DNA from: Ectopseudomonas khazarica
Lineage (GTDB): Bacteria; Pseudomonadota; Gammaproteobacteria; Pseudomonadales; Pseudomonadaceae
Direction of reading: 5' to 3'
Length of the DNA: 64,000 bases
Assembly (NCBI RefSeq): GCF_004521985.1
Contig: NZ_SBHZ01000002.1
Coordinates: 186,001 to 250,000, forward strand
The notes beneath the pieces are model-generated. The model was not told where the DNA came from. It was given only the letters and a program-made list of their open reading frames with translations, and searched no databases. Of the stretch, positions 27,400-35,267 are shown in pieces. How positions within the stretch are numbered: position 1 is the stretch's first letter; the number at the start of each line of letters is the position of its first letter. Both the position numbers and the translations under genes were made by a program.

Positions 27400-29874
27400 T
27401 CAGAAATGGGTCAGGGTCAGGCCGATCTTGTAGGTCGGGCCGTACTCCTCGTACTGGGCGTTGTAGCGGCGGCTGCCGGTGTAGACGTAGTAGGACTCGT
27501 CGGTGATGTTCTGCGCCTCGAGCGTCAGCTGCAGTTCGGGGGTGATGAAGTAGCCGGCCTTGATGTCGACGAACACCTGGTCGTCGACGTACAGGTCGTG
27601 GCGCTTGTCCTCCACCGCACCGATCTCGTACAGGTAGCTGGACTTGTAGTTGGCGGCCAGGCGCAGGTTGAAGCGCTCGTCCTCCCAGCCGAGCATGAAG
27701 TTGCCGACGGTGTCGGACTGGTTGGGCAGGTCGATGGAGCGCTTGGCACCCTGGCCTTCGATGCTCGCGTCGGACTGGCTGAGGGTCAGGTTGGCGCCCA
27801 GCAGCAGGCCGTTCCACGGCGCCGGCAGCCAGTCGAACTTCTGCGAGTAGGCCAGTTCGACGCCAAACAGCTTGGCGCTGCTGCCGTTGTCGAAGGTCAG
27901 CGCCTCGTCGAAGCCGATCCACTCGCCGCTGCCGGCCAGGTCGGTGTTGTAGATGAAGTTGTCGATGTCCTTGTAGAACAGGAAGCCCGAGACCACACCG
28001 GCACGCCCCATGTAGTGCTCGATGCCGAGGTCGAGGTTCATCGACTCCAGCGGCTTGAGATCGGGATTGCCGAAGGAGGCGTCCGCGCCGTCGATGGCGA
28101 AGCCCGGCGCCAGCTGGCCGAAGGTCGGGCGCACCACGCTGTTGGTCCAGGCGGCGCGGATCGCGGTGGACGGCGACAGCTGGTAGCGCGCATGCAGGCC
28201 CGGCAGCCAGTGGTCGTAGCGGTTGCGGCTCTGGCTGTCCTCGTACACGCCATCGCGCAGGCCGGTGCCCTTGGCCTCGAACTCGGTGCCCTCGTAGCGC
28301 AGGCCGGCGATGAAGCGCCAGTCGTCCACATCCAGGGTGTTCATCAGGTAGGCCGCGTTGATGTCCTCGCGCATGTCGAAGTCGTTGATGCGCGAGTTCT
28401 CCTCGTCGTAGAACTGGCTGCGATCCAGCCCGCCGATCAGGCCCTTGATGGCACCGGCGCTGATGCCGTTGCCGAAGCGGCCCAGCGAGTAGTCGACGCT
28501 GCCGCTCTGCAAGCCGTCGAGCCCGACGCCGGTGAAATCGTCGTAGACCCAGACCTCGGTATCGCTGGTCTTGTCGCGCCGGCTGAGCTTGCCACCGAAC
28601 TTCACCTGCGCGGCGTTGCCAGCCAGGTCGTAGTCACGGGCCAGGTCGAGGCGGATGTTCTTTTCCTTGTCTTTGCCGCTGACTTTCTCCCACTCCACCT
28701 CGTCGAGTTCGAAGGCGGTCGGATCGTAGAACGCGCCCCCGGCAACGAGGTGCGGCTTGCGCGTGCCATCGAAACCGATGCCGGTGAAGTCGCCGACGAA
28801 CTTGGCGCCGGCGATGCCGCCCGGGTCCTTCTCGGTGGACTGGCTGTAGCCGGCCTGGCCGCTGATGGTCCACAGGTCGATCATGCGCTCGCCGCCGAAC
28901 ACGTAGGACTGGATTTCCTGGGTGTCTTCACGCGACTTCAGCTCGCGCCAGCCTTCGCCATCGCCACGCTCACCGGACAGCTGCGCGTCGTCGAACTCGA
29001 TGCCGGCGGCATTGCGCGTCTCGGTGTCCTTGAACTTGCTGTACAGGGTGCGCAGGTAATAGTTGGAATAGTCGTCCGGCTGATAGTCGAAGTTCAGGCC
29101 GAAGCCGGTGCGCTCGCGGGTGATCTGGTAGTCACGCTGCTCGACCTCTTCCAGCCGCGCACCATCGTCGAAATCCCAGGCGCCGCCGGTCTCCACGTTC
29201 TCCGAGCCGAACTTGCGCTTCTGCCAGCTGAATGCCGCGGCCACGCCAAAGTTGTCGGTGCCCTCACCCAGGCTGAAGCGATCGCTGATGGCGCCGGAGA
29301 ACTTGGGGCTGGTCTTGTCCACGTTGGTGTCGTGGCTGGCCTCGCCGGAGAGGGTGTAGAACAGGCCGTCGTGGTCGAAGGCCGAGAGGCTCTCCACCTC
29401 GATGGTGCCGCCCAGGGAGTTGGCGTCCATGTCCGGCGTCAGGCTCTTGACCACCGACAACGACTGCACCAGCTCCGCCGGCAGCACGTCCAGCGCCACC
29501 GCACGGCGGTCGCCCTCCGGGGCCGGCACCAGGGTGCCGTTGATGGTCACGCTGTTGAGGTCCGGCGCGATGCCGCGCACGCTGACGAAACGCCCTTCGC
29601 CCTGGTCGCGCTCCACCGACAGCCCCGGAATGCGCTGCAGGGCCTCGGCCGCGTTGTCGTCAGGCAACTGGCCGACGCCGTCAGCATGCACCACGCTCTT
29701 GATGCTGTCGGCGCTCTTCTGTTCCTGCAGCGCCTTGTCGATGCTCGCCGCCTGGCCGATCACCTCGACGCGCTCGACCGCCTCCTCGGCCCAGACCGGT
29801 GTGGCACTGATGGCGATGGCCAGCAGGCTGACGTTGAATCCCGCTGTGCGGATATGACGAAATGGCTTTGCCAC
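27400..29874 (-). CDS. TonB-dependent outer-membrane receptor, candidate phytate/organophosphate transporter
   Basis: An 824-residue receptor with a signal peptide (about 1-29, cleaved after VWA), a plug domain (about 45-170) and a 22-strand barrel. The plug motif GLSVERDQGEGRFVSVRGIAPDLNSVTING is typical of the TonB-Xanthomonas/Caulobacter class of receptors (TIGR01782), many of which import carbohydrates or organophosphates. The C-terminus ends in phenylalanine (GLTLTHF), as in barrels inserted by BamA. No FecI/FecR pair is present. Adjacency to a phytase and a Pho box supports phosphorus-related uptake; the ligand is inferred. Confidence 0.9.
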   Translation of the reverse strand: MAKPFRHIRTAGFNVSLLAIAISATPVWAEEAVERVEVIGQAASIDKALQEQKSADSIKSVVHADGVGQLPDDNAAEALQRIPGLSVERDQGEGRFVSVRGIAPDLNSVTINGTLVPAPEGDRRAVALDVLPAELVQSLSVVKSLTPDMDANSLGGTIEVESLSAFDHDGLFYTLSGEASHDTNVDKTSPKFSGAISDRFSLGEGTDNFGVAAAFSWQKRKFGSENVETGGAWDFDDGARLEEVEQRDYQITRERTGFGLNFDYQPDDYSNYYLRTLYSKFKDTETRNAAGIEFDDAQLSGERGDGEGWRELKSREDTQEIQSYVFGGERMIDLWTISGQAGYSQSTEKDPGGIAGAKFVGDFTGIGFDGTRKPHLVAGGAFYDPTAFELDEVEWEKVSGKDKEKNIRLDLARDYDLAGNAAQVKFGGKLSRRDKTSDTEVWVYDDFTGVGLDGLQSGSVDYSLGRFGNGISAGAIKGLIGGLDRSQFYDEENSRINDFDMREDINAAYLMNTLDVDDWRFIAGLRYEGTEFEAKGTGLRDGVYEDSQSRNRYDHWLPGLHARYQLSPSTAIRAAWTNSVVRPTFGQLAPGFAIDGADASFGNPDLKPLESMNLDLGIEHYMGRAGVVSGFLFYKDIDNFIYNTDLAGSGEWIGFDEALTFDNGSSAKLFGVELAYSQKFDWLPAPWNGLLLGANLTLSQSDASIEGQGAKRSIDLPNQSDTVGNFMLGWEDERFNLRLAANYKSSYLYEIGAVEDKRHDLYVDDQVFVDIKAGYFITPELQLTLEAQNITDESYYVYTGSRRYNAQYEEYGPTYKIGLTLTHF

Positions 29875-29941
29875 CTTGAATCCCTCGTTTCAATGGCCCC
29901 TGGCGACACCAGGCGATGGCAGCGAAAGCTAGGAATGCTTT

Positions 29942-29959
29942 GTGGCACTTGCGTGACAG
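29942..29959 (-). promoter_or_regulatory. PhoB box upstream of the TonB-dependent receptor
   Basis: On the minus strand the sequence is CTGTCAC-GCAA-GTGCCAC, about 68 bp before the receptor ATG. The first half fits the Pho repeat well and the second at five of seven positions. The 4-base spacer is canonical. In the same 388-bp divergent region a second box faces the phosphatase gene. Confidence 0.68.
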
Positions 29960-30188
29960 CCCCTGCCGGAGCAGCCCCTGAAAGCCTGTTTCGTGGTGGT
30001 TTCACGGGGGTTCTGAGCTGAAATGACCCGGCCATGCCGCGTTGACCGAGGCTCTGCGCGGGAATCGGAGCGGCCAGTGCCGGGTGGACAGCGGCGCCAC
30101 TGCGCCCACGACCCCGCACCGGCTTAATCCAGGCTGAAAAAATCGCCCTGCACGGCACCTTTCACCTGAGCCGAATCGACCCCCGGCG

Positions 30189-30206
30189 CGGTAACCGAAC
30201 CGTCAT
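30189..30206 (+). promoter_or_regulatory. PhoB box upstream of the purple-acid-phosphatase-like gene
   Basis: CGGTAAC-CGAA-CCGTCAT lies 56 bp before the ATG at 30263. Each half differs from CTGT(C/A)A(C/T) at only the second base. Position and spacing fit a PhoB activator site. The rest of the divergent region (29960-30188) shows no recognised element. Confidence 0.68.
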
Positions 30207-30262
30207 GCGCCTTTGTTTCCTTGGCGCCGAACGCACTTCCGGATCAGCCAAGGAAACCGCAC

Positions 30263-31663
30263 ATGCATCGCCCCCTGCTGCTGGCCACGCTGCTGGCCAC
30301 CGCCCTGAGCAGCCCCCTGACCCATGCCGAGCCGCCGCTGCCACGCTCGCCAGGCCAACCCTATGCCGCCGGCAACCTGGCGGACCGCATCGTGCTGACG
30401 CCCGGCGCCGACGCCGCCACGCAGATGGCCGTGAGCTTTCGTACCGACCTGCGCCAGGACAGAGCCGTGCTGGAGTTCGGTCCGGCCCTGGCCGGCCCGC
30501 AGGTGGTGGCCAAGGCCCGCCAGCTCAGTGGCAGCAGTCGCCGCCTGGACGCCGAGAACGGCCCGTCGCTCTACCATCAGGTACGCCTGGACGGCCTCAG
30601 CCCGGATACCGCCTATGCCTACCGGGTGCAAGGCAGCGCAGGCTGGAGCGAGTGGCATCAGTTCCGCACCGCCAGCCGGACCTTCGCTCCCTTCAGCTTC
30701 ATCTACCTGGGCGATACCCAGAACGGCATCCTCGAGGTCGCCTCACGCAGCATTCGTCAGGCCCTGCGCAGCGTCGCCCGCCCGGCGCTGGTGGTGCATG
30801 CCGGTGACCTGGTGGCCTCGCGCGACGACCTCGCCCATGACGACGAATGGGGCGAGTGGAACCAGGCGGGCGCTTGGGCCTACGCCGCCATCCCGCAACT
30901 GGTCGCCGTCGGCAATCACGAATACCTCGACGACCTGCTGCCCGACGGCAGCGAGAGTCGCACGCTCGGCGCGCACTTCCCCGCCCAGTTCGCCCTGCCA
31001 CGCAACGGCGCCGAGGGCGTGACCGAGACCAGCTACGTCAGCGACTACCAGGGCGTACGCTTCGTGGTGCTGGACGGCACCTCGGCACTCGACCTCGGCA
31101 CCCTGGAGGCCCAGACCCGCTGGCTGGAGAACGCACTGCAGAGCAGCCAGGCGCGCTGGAACATCGTGGTCATGCACCAACCGATCTACACCTGCGCCCG
31201 CCCCGAGGACAGCGAGCCACTCAAGGCCGCCTGGCAACCCCTGTTCGAACGCCATGGCGTCGATCTGGTGCTGCAGGGCCACGACCACTGCTACAGCCGC
31301 CTGACCCATGTCGCCGGCCGCGCCGCCACGCGCCAGGCCCTGCGCAGCCAGCAGGCCATCGGCCCGGTGTACATGGTCTCGGTGACCGGCTCGAAGATGT
31401 ATGGCCTCAACGATCGCGCCCACAGCCAGCCGGACCGCAGCGCCGAGGACACCCAGCTGTACCAGACCATCAGCGTGGCGCAGAACCGCCTGAGCGTCAG
31501 GGCCTACAGCGCCGACGACCGGCTCTACGACGCCTTCGACATCCAGCGCGACGCCAGCGGCCACAAGACCCTGCACGAGCCCGACCTGGCTACCCCAACC
31601 GAGCGCTACTGCACCCGGAACGCAGGCCCGGACGGCCTGCCCTGCAGCGCGAGGGACAAATGA
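30263..31663 (+). CDS. Secreted purple-acid-phosphatase-like metallophosphoesterase
   Basis: A 466-residue exported phosphatase. After a signal peptide (about 1-22) comes a fibronectin-like PAP N-terminal domain (about 40-138, ending WHQFRTAS), then the metallophosphoesterase core: GDTQNG (150-155), HAGDLV (179-184), GNHEY (217-221), VMHQPIYTC and GHDHCYSR. These give the dimetal ligands. AAGGAAA is well placed before the ATG at 30263. A Pho box upstream and the phytase locus opposite suggest it strips remaining phosphate groups from phosphomonoesters in the periplasm or outside. Confidence 0.9.
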   Translation: MHRPLLLATLLATALSSPLTHAEPPLPRSPGQPYAAGNLADRIVLTPGADAATQMAVSFRTDLRQDRAVLEFGPALAGPQVVAKARQLSGSSRRLDAENGPSLYHQVRLDGLSPDTAYAYRVQGSAGWSEWHQFRTASRTFAPFSFIYLGDTQNGILEVASRSIRQALRSVARPALVVHAGDLVASRDDLAHDDEWGEWNQAGAWAYAAIPQLVAVGNHEYLDDLLPDGSESRTLGAHFPAQFALPRNGAEGVTETSYVSDYQGVRFVVLDGTSALDLGTLEAQTRWLENALQSSQARWNIVVMHQPIYTCARPEDSEPLKAAWQPLFERHGVDLVLQGHDHCYSRLTHVAGRAATRQALRSQQAIGPVYMVSVTGSKMYGLNDRAHSQPDRSAEDTQLYQTISVAQNRLSVRAYSADDRLYDAFDIQRDASGHKTLHEPDLATPTERYCTRNAGPDGLPCSARDK

Positions 31664-31731
31664 CTGTCATCGAAATGAGACCTGCCTCCGGCATGCTCGG
31701 CCACGGACGGACATTGCCGGGAGAATCGACC

Positions 31732-32646
31732 ATGAAAGCACTGCTGAAACTGCATGGCCTGACCCTGGCCGGCCTGCTGCTGGCGGCCAACGCCGGACTG
31801 CTGCTCTACCTCGGTGCGGGCGAGATCAAGTCCTGGGCCGAGATCAACTGGATGGACGTGGCCGGCGAAGGCGGCACCTGCCTGATTCTCTGCGGCTGGC
31901 TGATCATGCTGCTGAGTGGCCGCCCGGCCGGCTGGGTCACCCGCCTGCTGTCGCTGGGCCTGTGCTGCATCGCCTTCTCGATGTGGATGGACAGCCTCGA
32001 CGAGTTCATCCGCCTGCCGCAGGAGACGGTCTGGGACAACTGGCTGGAGACCGCGCCGATGCCGCTCGGCATGCTGCTGCTGACGCTAGGCATGTACCAC
32101 CTGCAGCAGGAACAGCGCGCCATCAGCGCGCAGATGCGCAAGCGCGAACACCTGCAGCGCGACCATCGCCTGTTCGACAAGCTCACCCCGCTGTCCGGCG
32201 CCCAGTACCTGCGCCAGCATCTGCAACAGGCGCTGCAACAGGCGCGCGCGGAGCATCAGCCGCTGTCGCTGGTGGCCATCGACCTCGACGATTTCAGCCT
32301 GGTCAACCAGCGCTACGGCCAGGCCGAAGGCGACCAGGTGCTGCAGGTGGTGGCCCAGTTGCTGCTGTTCAACCTGCGCCAGCAGGACATGCTCTGCCGC
32401 CTGGCCGGCGACCGTTTCGTCGCCGTGCTGCCGAACACCGGCGAACAGCAGGCACTGAGCATCGCCGCCGAGTTGCGCCAGAGCATCGCCAGCCTCGCCC
32501 ATCGCAGCCAGCGCCATGGCGAACGCCTGCAACTGCGGGCCACCGTGGCCGCGGTCATGGCCCTCGACGATGACGAGGAGCAACTGCTCAAGCGCCTCAA
32601 CCTGACGCTGGCGCGGGCCAAACCGCGTCTGGCACACAGTGCGTGA
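31732..32646 (+). CDS. Membrane protein with degenerate GGDEF domain, probable c-di-GMP receptor
   Basis: A 304-residue protein with four hydrophobic segments (about 8-28, 47-62, 70-86, 107-123), a short coiled linker and a GGDEF domain (about 145-300). The domain keeps D184 and N192 (AIDLDDFSLVNQRYG) but the signature is AGDRF (225-229) instead of GGDEF, so the catalytic acid is replaced by Arg. The inhibitory-site motif RxxD is intact as RQQD (216-219). It is therefore likely inactive as a cyclase and may bind c-di-GMP. ATG at 31732 has GGGAGA upstream; ATG 31660 is an alternative. The stop overlaps the AraC gene (GTGA). Confidence 0.85.
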   Translation: MKALLKLHGLTLAGLLLAANAGLLLYLGAGEIKSWAEINWMDVAGEGGTCLILCGWLIMLLSGRPAGWVTRLLSLGLCCIAFSMWMDSLDEFIRLPQETVWDNWLETAPMPLGMLLLTLGMYHLQQEQRAISAQMRKREHLQRDHRLFDKLTPLSGAQYLRQHLQQALQQARAEHQPLSLVAIDLDDFSLVNQRYGQAEGDQVLQVVAQLLLFNLRQQDMLCRLAGDRFVAVLPNTGEQQALSIAAELRQSIASLAHRSQRHGERLQLRATVAAVMALDDDEEQLLKRLNLTLARAKPRLAHSA

Positions 32647-33671
32647 GCGCCATGGGCTACGAGTGCGACAGTCGCTTCATCGCCGCTCATGATCTGCCCG
32701 CCGTGCTGATCGACCTGGCACGTTCACGGGGCATCGATACCCATCACCTGCTGCGGGGCTGCGAGCTGTTCTACGAGGACATCGTCACCGGCCGGGCACG
32801 GGTCAGCCCCGCGCAGTTCCTGCGCCTGATCGCCAACGCCAGGCGCCTGCTGGACGCGCCGGACAGCAGCTTCCTGTTCGGCCAGCGCCTGTGGCCCGGC
32901 CACTATGGCGCCGCCAGCCAGTTGCTGGAGCAGGCCGACAACCTGCTGCAGGCGCTGCAGGACCTCGGCCGCTACCGTGCCCTGCTCTCGCCCCTGCTGA
33001 CGCCGGTGCTGCACCTCGACGAGCAGTACCTGCACCTGTACTGGCGCGACAGCTGCGGCGCCGCCGAGCAGCTGCCCTTTCTGCTGGAGGCGAGCATGAC
33101 CGCGGTGGTCGCCCTGGCCCGCCGCCAGCAACACGAACGCCTGCCCTGGCGTCTGCAGTTCGCCTACGCCGAACCACGCCATGTCGAGCAGTACTGGGTG
33201 CATCTCAGCGACGAACTGAGCTTCGATCGCCCATCGACAGTCATGAGCCTGCCCCGCGAGTACCTGCTGCGCCCCTGGCCGCACGCCGGTGCCACCGGCG
33301 CGCACATCGCCCGCCAGCAGTGTGACCAGCAGCTCGCGCAATGGGGCTGGCAGGGCAGCCTGCTCGACGAGCTGCACGCCCACCTCAGCGCCCATATCCA
33401 CCAGCCGCTGAGCCTGGAGCGAGTGGCCGAGGCCTTCGCCACCAGCCCGGCGACCCTCAAGCGCAAGCTGAGCAAGCACGGCAGTCATTTCCAGGAGCGG
33501 CTCGACCGGGCCCGCTGCGAACTGGCGCTGTACCTCTACCAGGTCAAGGGCTGCAGCAACGACGAGGTGGCGCAGCGCCTGGGCTTCAACGACATCACCA
33601 ACTTCCGCCGCTCGTTCAAGCGCTGGACCGGCCGCGTGCCGAGCGAGCTGGGTGGCCTGCTGTGCCGTTGA
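32643..33671 (+). CDS. AraC-family transcriptional regulator
   Basis: A 342-residue regulator of the OruR/ArgR-like type: an N-terminal Arabinose_bd_2-like domain (about 20-210, with VLIDLARSRGIDTHHLLRGC) and a C-terminal pair of helix-turn-helix motifs (about 240-335: PLSLERVAEAFATSPATLKRKLSKHG and DEVAQRLGFNDITNFRRSFKRWTG). It starts with GTG overlapping the GGDEF gene's stop; ATG 32652 is a possible alternative. Coupled translation suggests that the degenerate GGDEF protein and this regulator act together. Targets are unknown. Confidence 0.88.
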   Translation: MSAMGYECDSRFIAAHDLPAVLIDLARSRGIDTHHLLRGCELFYEDIVTGRARVSPAQFLRLIANARRLLDAPDSSFLFGQRLWPGHYGAASQLLEQADNLLQALQDLGRYRALLSPLLTPVLHLDEQYLHLYWRDSCGAAEQLPFLLEASMTAVVALARRQQHERLPWRLQFAYAEPRHVEQYWVHLSDELSFDRPSTVMSLPREYLLRPWPHAGATGAHIARQQCDQQLAQWGWQGSLLDELHAHLSAHIHQPLSLERVAEAFATSPATLKRKLSKHGSHFQERLDRARCELALYLYQVKGCSNDEVAQRLGFNDITNFRRSFKRWTGRVPSELGGLLCR

Positions 33672-33693
33672 CAGCGGCCACTGCGCCCGCGCC

Positions 33694-34461
33694 TCAGGGT
33701 TTCGCCGAGCCCATGATGGCTTCCAGGCTGTCCGGGCGTGGCGCCCCCTTGTGCTGCTGCAGGCGGCTCCGCTCGTCGAGGTAGTAGATGGCCGGCGTCG
33801 CCTCGCCACCCATCTCGCCCATCAGCGCCAGGTTGGCGTCGAGCTGGGCCGCGATCGCGCCGGGAATCTTCGCCACTGCCTGCAGCTTGCTCTCGCGCCC
33901 GGCCGCCTCATGCTCGCCGAGCGCCTGACGCGGATCCTGCGCCGCGAGCAGCGCCGCGGCCTTTCCCGGACTGTCGGCGCGCAGCATGCCGACCATGACA
34001 TGGCGCAACTGCACCCGCCCGGCCTCGACCCAGGGCCGCGCCTGGCGCCAGAACAGGTTGCAGTACGGGCAGTTGGGGTCGGAAAACACGTAGACCACCC
34101 GGCTGGCCTTGTCGTCGCCATCGGCGATCCAGGTGCTGCTCTGCAAGCGCTGCCACATTTCCTCGCCCAGCGGCTTGTAGACCAGGCGCTCCAGCGGCTC
34201 CGCCGTCAGGTCGGCGCCCTTGGCATCGAGCAGCGTGCCGATCAGCACGTGCTCGCCATCCGGCGTCAGGTACAGCGCCAGCCCCTGACCGTTGTAGCGG
34301 GCGGCATAGCCCTGCAGCCCGCCGGGGGCCTCGAAGGTGCCGACCACCTTGGCCCCACGGCCTTCGACGGCCTTGATCGCGGCGGGCAGCTCGGCGGCCT
34401 GCGCCAACGGCGCCAGCAGCGTGGCGAGCAGAACTAGAGACTTGATTGGTTGCATGATCAT
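33694..34461 (-). CDS. dsbG: Thiol:disulfide interchange protein DsbG
   Basis: A 255-residue periplasmic disulfide isomerase/chaperone with a signal peptide (about 1-22), a dimerisation domain (25-90) and a thioredoxin fold with active site CPYC (131-134). DsbG of E. coli also has CPYC, whereas DsbC has CGYC. The cis-proline loop is GGEATPAIYYLD. It is the third gene of dsbD-dsbE-dsbG, overlapping the stop of the second (ATGA). It receives electrons from DsbD. Confidence 0.9.
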   Translation of the reverse strand: MIMQPIKSLVLLATLLAPLAQAAELPAAIKAVEGRGAKVVGTFEAPGGLQGYAARYNGQGLALYLTPDGEHVLIGTLLDAKGADLTAEPLERLVYKPLGEEMWQRLQSSTWIADGDDKASRVVYVFSDPNCPYCNLFWRQARPWVEAGRVQLRHVMVGMLRADSPGKAAALLAAQDPRQALGEHEAAGRESKLQAVAKIPGAIAAQLDANLALMGEMGGEATPAIYYLDERSRLQQHKGAPRPDSLEAIMGSAKP

Positions 34462-35267
34462 TCGTCCGTTTTCAGGGATTCCAGTGCCCGCGCCAGGCTG
34501 GCGCTGGACAGTTCGCCGAGATGGCTGCCGACCTGGCGGCCCTCGGCGTCGTAGAACAGGGTGGTGGGCAACGCTCGCGAACCGACCAGTTGCCCCAGGC
34601 GCCCGCCGCTGTCGAGCAGCACGTTGTCCAGTTGCAGCGTCTGGCTGGCGAGAAAGGTGCGGACCTCACCAGCACCCTCGCCCTGGTTGGCGAACACGAA
34701 GGTCACCTGCGGATACAGGCGCTGCGCTTCGGCCAGCACCGGCATCTCGCGGCGGCAGGGCGGGCACCAGGTGGCCCAGAGATTGATCACCATTGGCTGC
34801 CCCAGATGCTCGCGCAGCATCACCGAGCGGCCCTGGACATCGCGCAGGGCCAGGTCCGGCAGACGGGTGCCACGCTCCAGGGTATGCAGCACCAGGCTGC
34901 CCATGCCCCACACCAGCAGCCCGGTGGCCATGCCGGCGCCCAGCGCGGTGCGCAGCTCTGGCCGGCGCCACAGGTACCAGCCCCCGAGCAGGGCGGCGGC
35001 CAGCAGACCGCCCCAGGCGATGAAGCCGCCGTCGCGGATATCGATCACCCGCCAGGGCGCATCCCGGTAGTGCCCGGCATACAGGGCGACGAACGCCAGG
35101 CGTGCGCCCAGCAGGGCCGCCAGCAACAAACGGAAGATCAGCGCCTCCGGGTTGACCTGGCGCTTGCGCCCCAGCCACCAGCCGACCAGCGTGGCCAGCA
35201 GCAGGCTGACCAGCAGCAACACATGGCCGACGCCGAGCGCCAGCGGTCCTACATCCATCGTCAACAT
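34458..35267 (-). CDS. dsbE: TlpA/DsbE-type thioredoxin fused to an Lgt-like membrane domain
   Basis: A 269-residue protein with a membrane half (about 1-125, five hydrophobic segments) followed by a periplasmic TlpA-like thioredoxin domain (130-269) with active site WCPPC (167-171) and cis-proline in SRALPTTLFYD. The membrane half looks like prolipoprotein diacylglyceryl transferase (GGFIAWGGLLAAALLGGW) but lacks the Arg/Asn/Glu signature of active Lgt. The gene symbol follows the P. aeruginosa dsbD-dsbE-dsbG arrangement. The ATG overlaps the dsbD stop as TGATG. Confidence 0.85.
   Translation of the reverse strand: MLTMDVGPLALGVGHVLLLVSLLLATLVGWWLGRKRQVNPEALIFRLLLAALLGARLAFVALYAGHYRDAPWRVIDIRDGGFIAWGGLLAAALLGGWYLWRRPELRTALGAGMATGLLVWGMGSLVLHTLERGTRLPDLALRDVQGRSVMLREHLGQPMVINLWATWCPPCRREMPVLAEAQRLYPQVTFVFANQGEGAGEVRTFLASQTLQLDNVLLDSGGRLGQLVGSRALPTTLFYDAEGRQVGSHLGELSSASLARALESLKTDE

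Noticed and set aside
27269-27922. 218-codon upstream extension of the phytase frame
   Set aside because: It runs out of frame through the receptor gene and precedes a clear lipoprotein signal with a ribosome site.
31664-31681. CTGTCAT half-site near the GGDEF gene
   Set aside because: The expected second half (ATGAGAC) does not match the Pho consensus.
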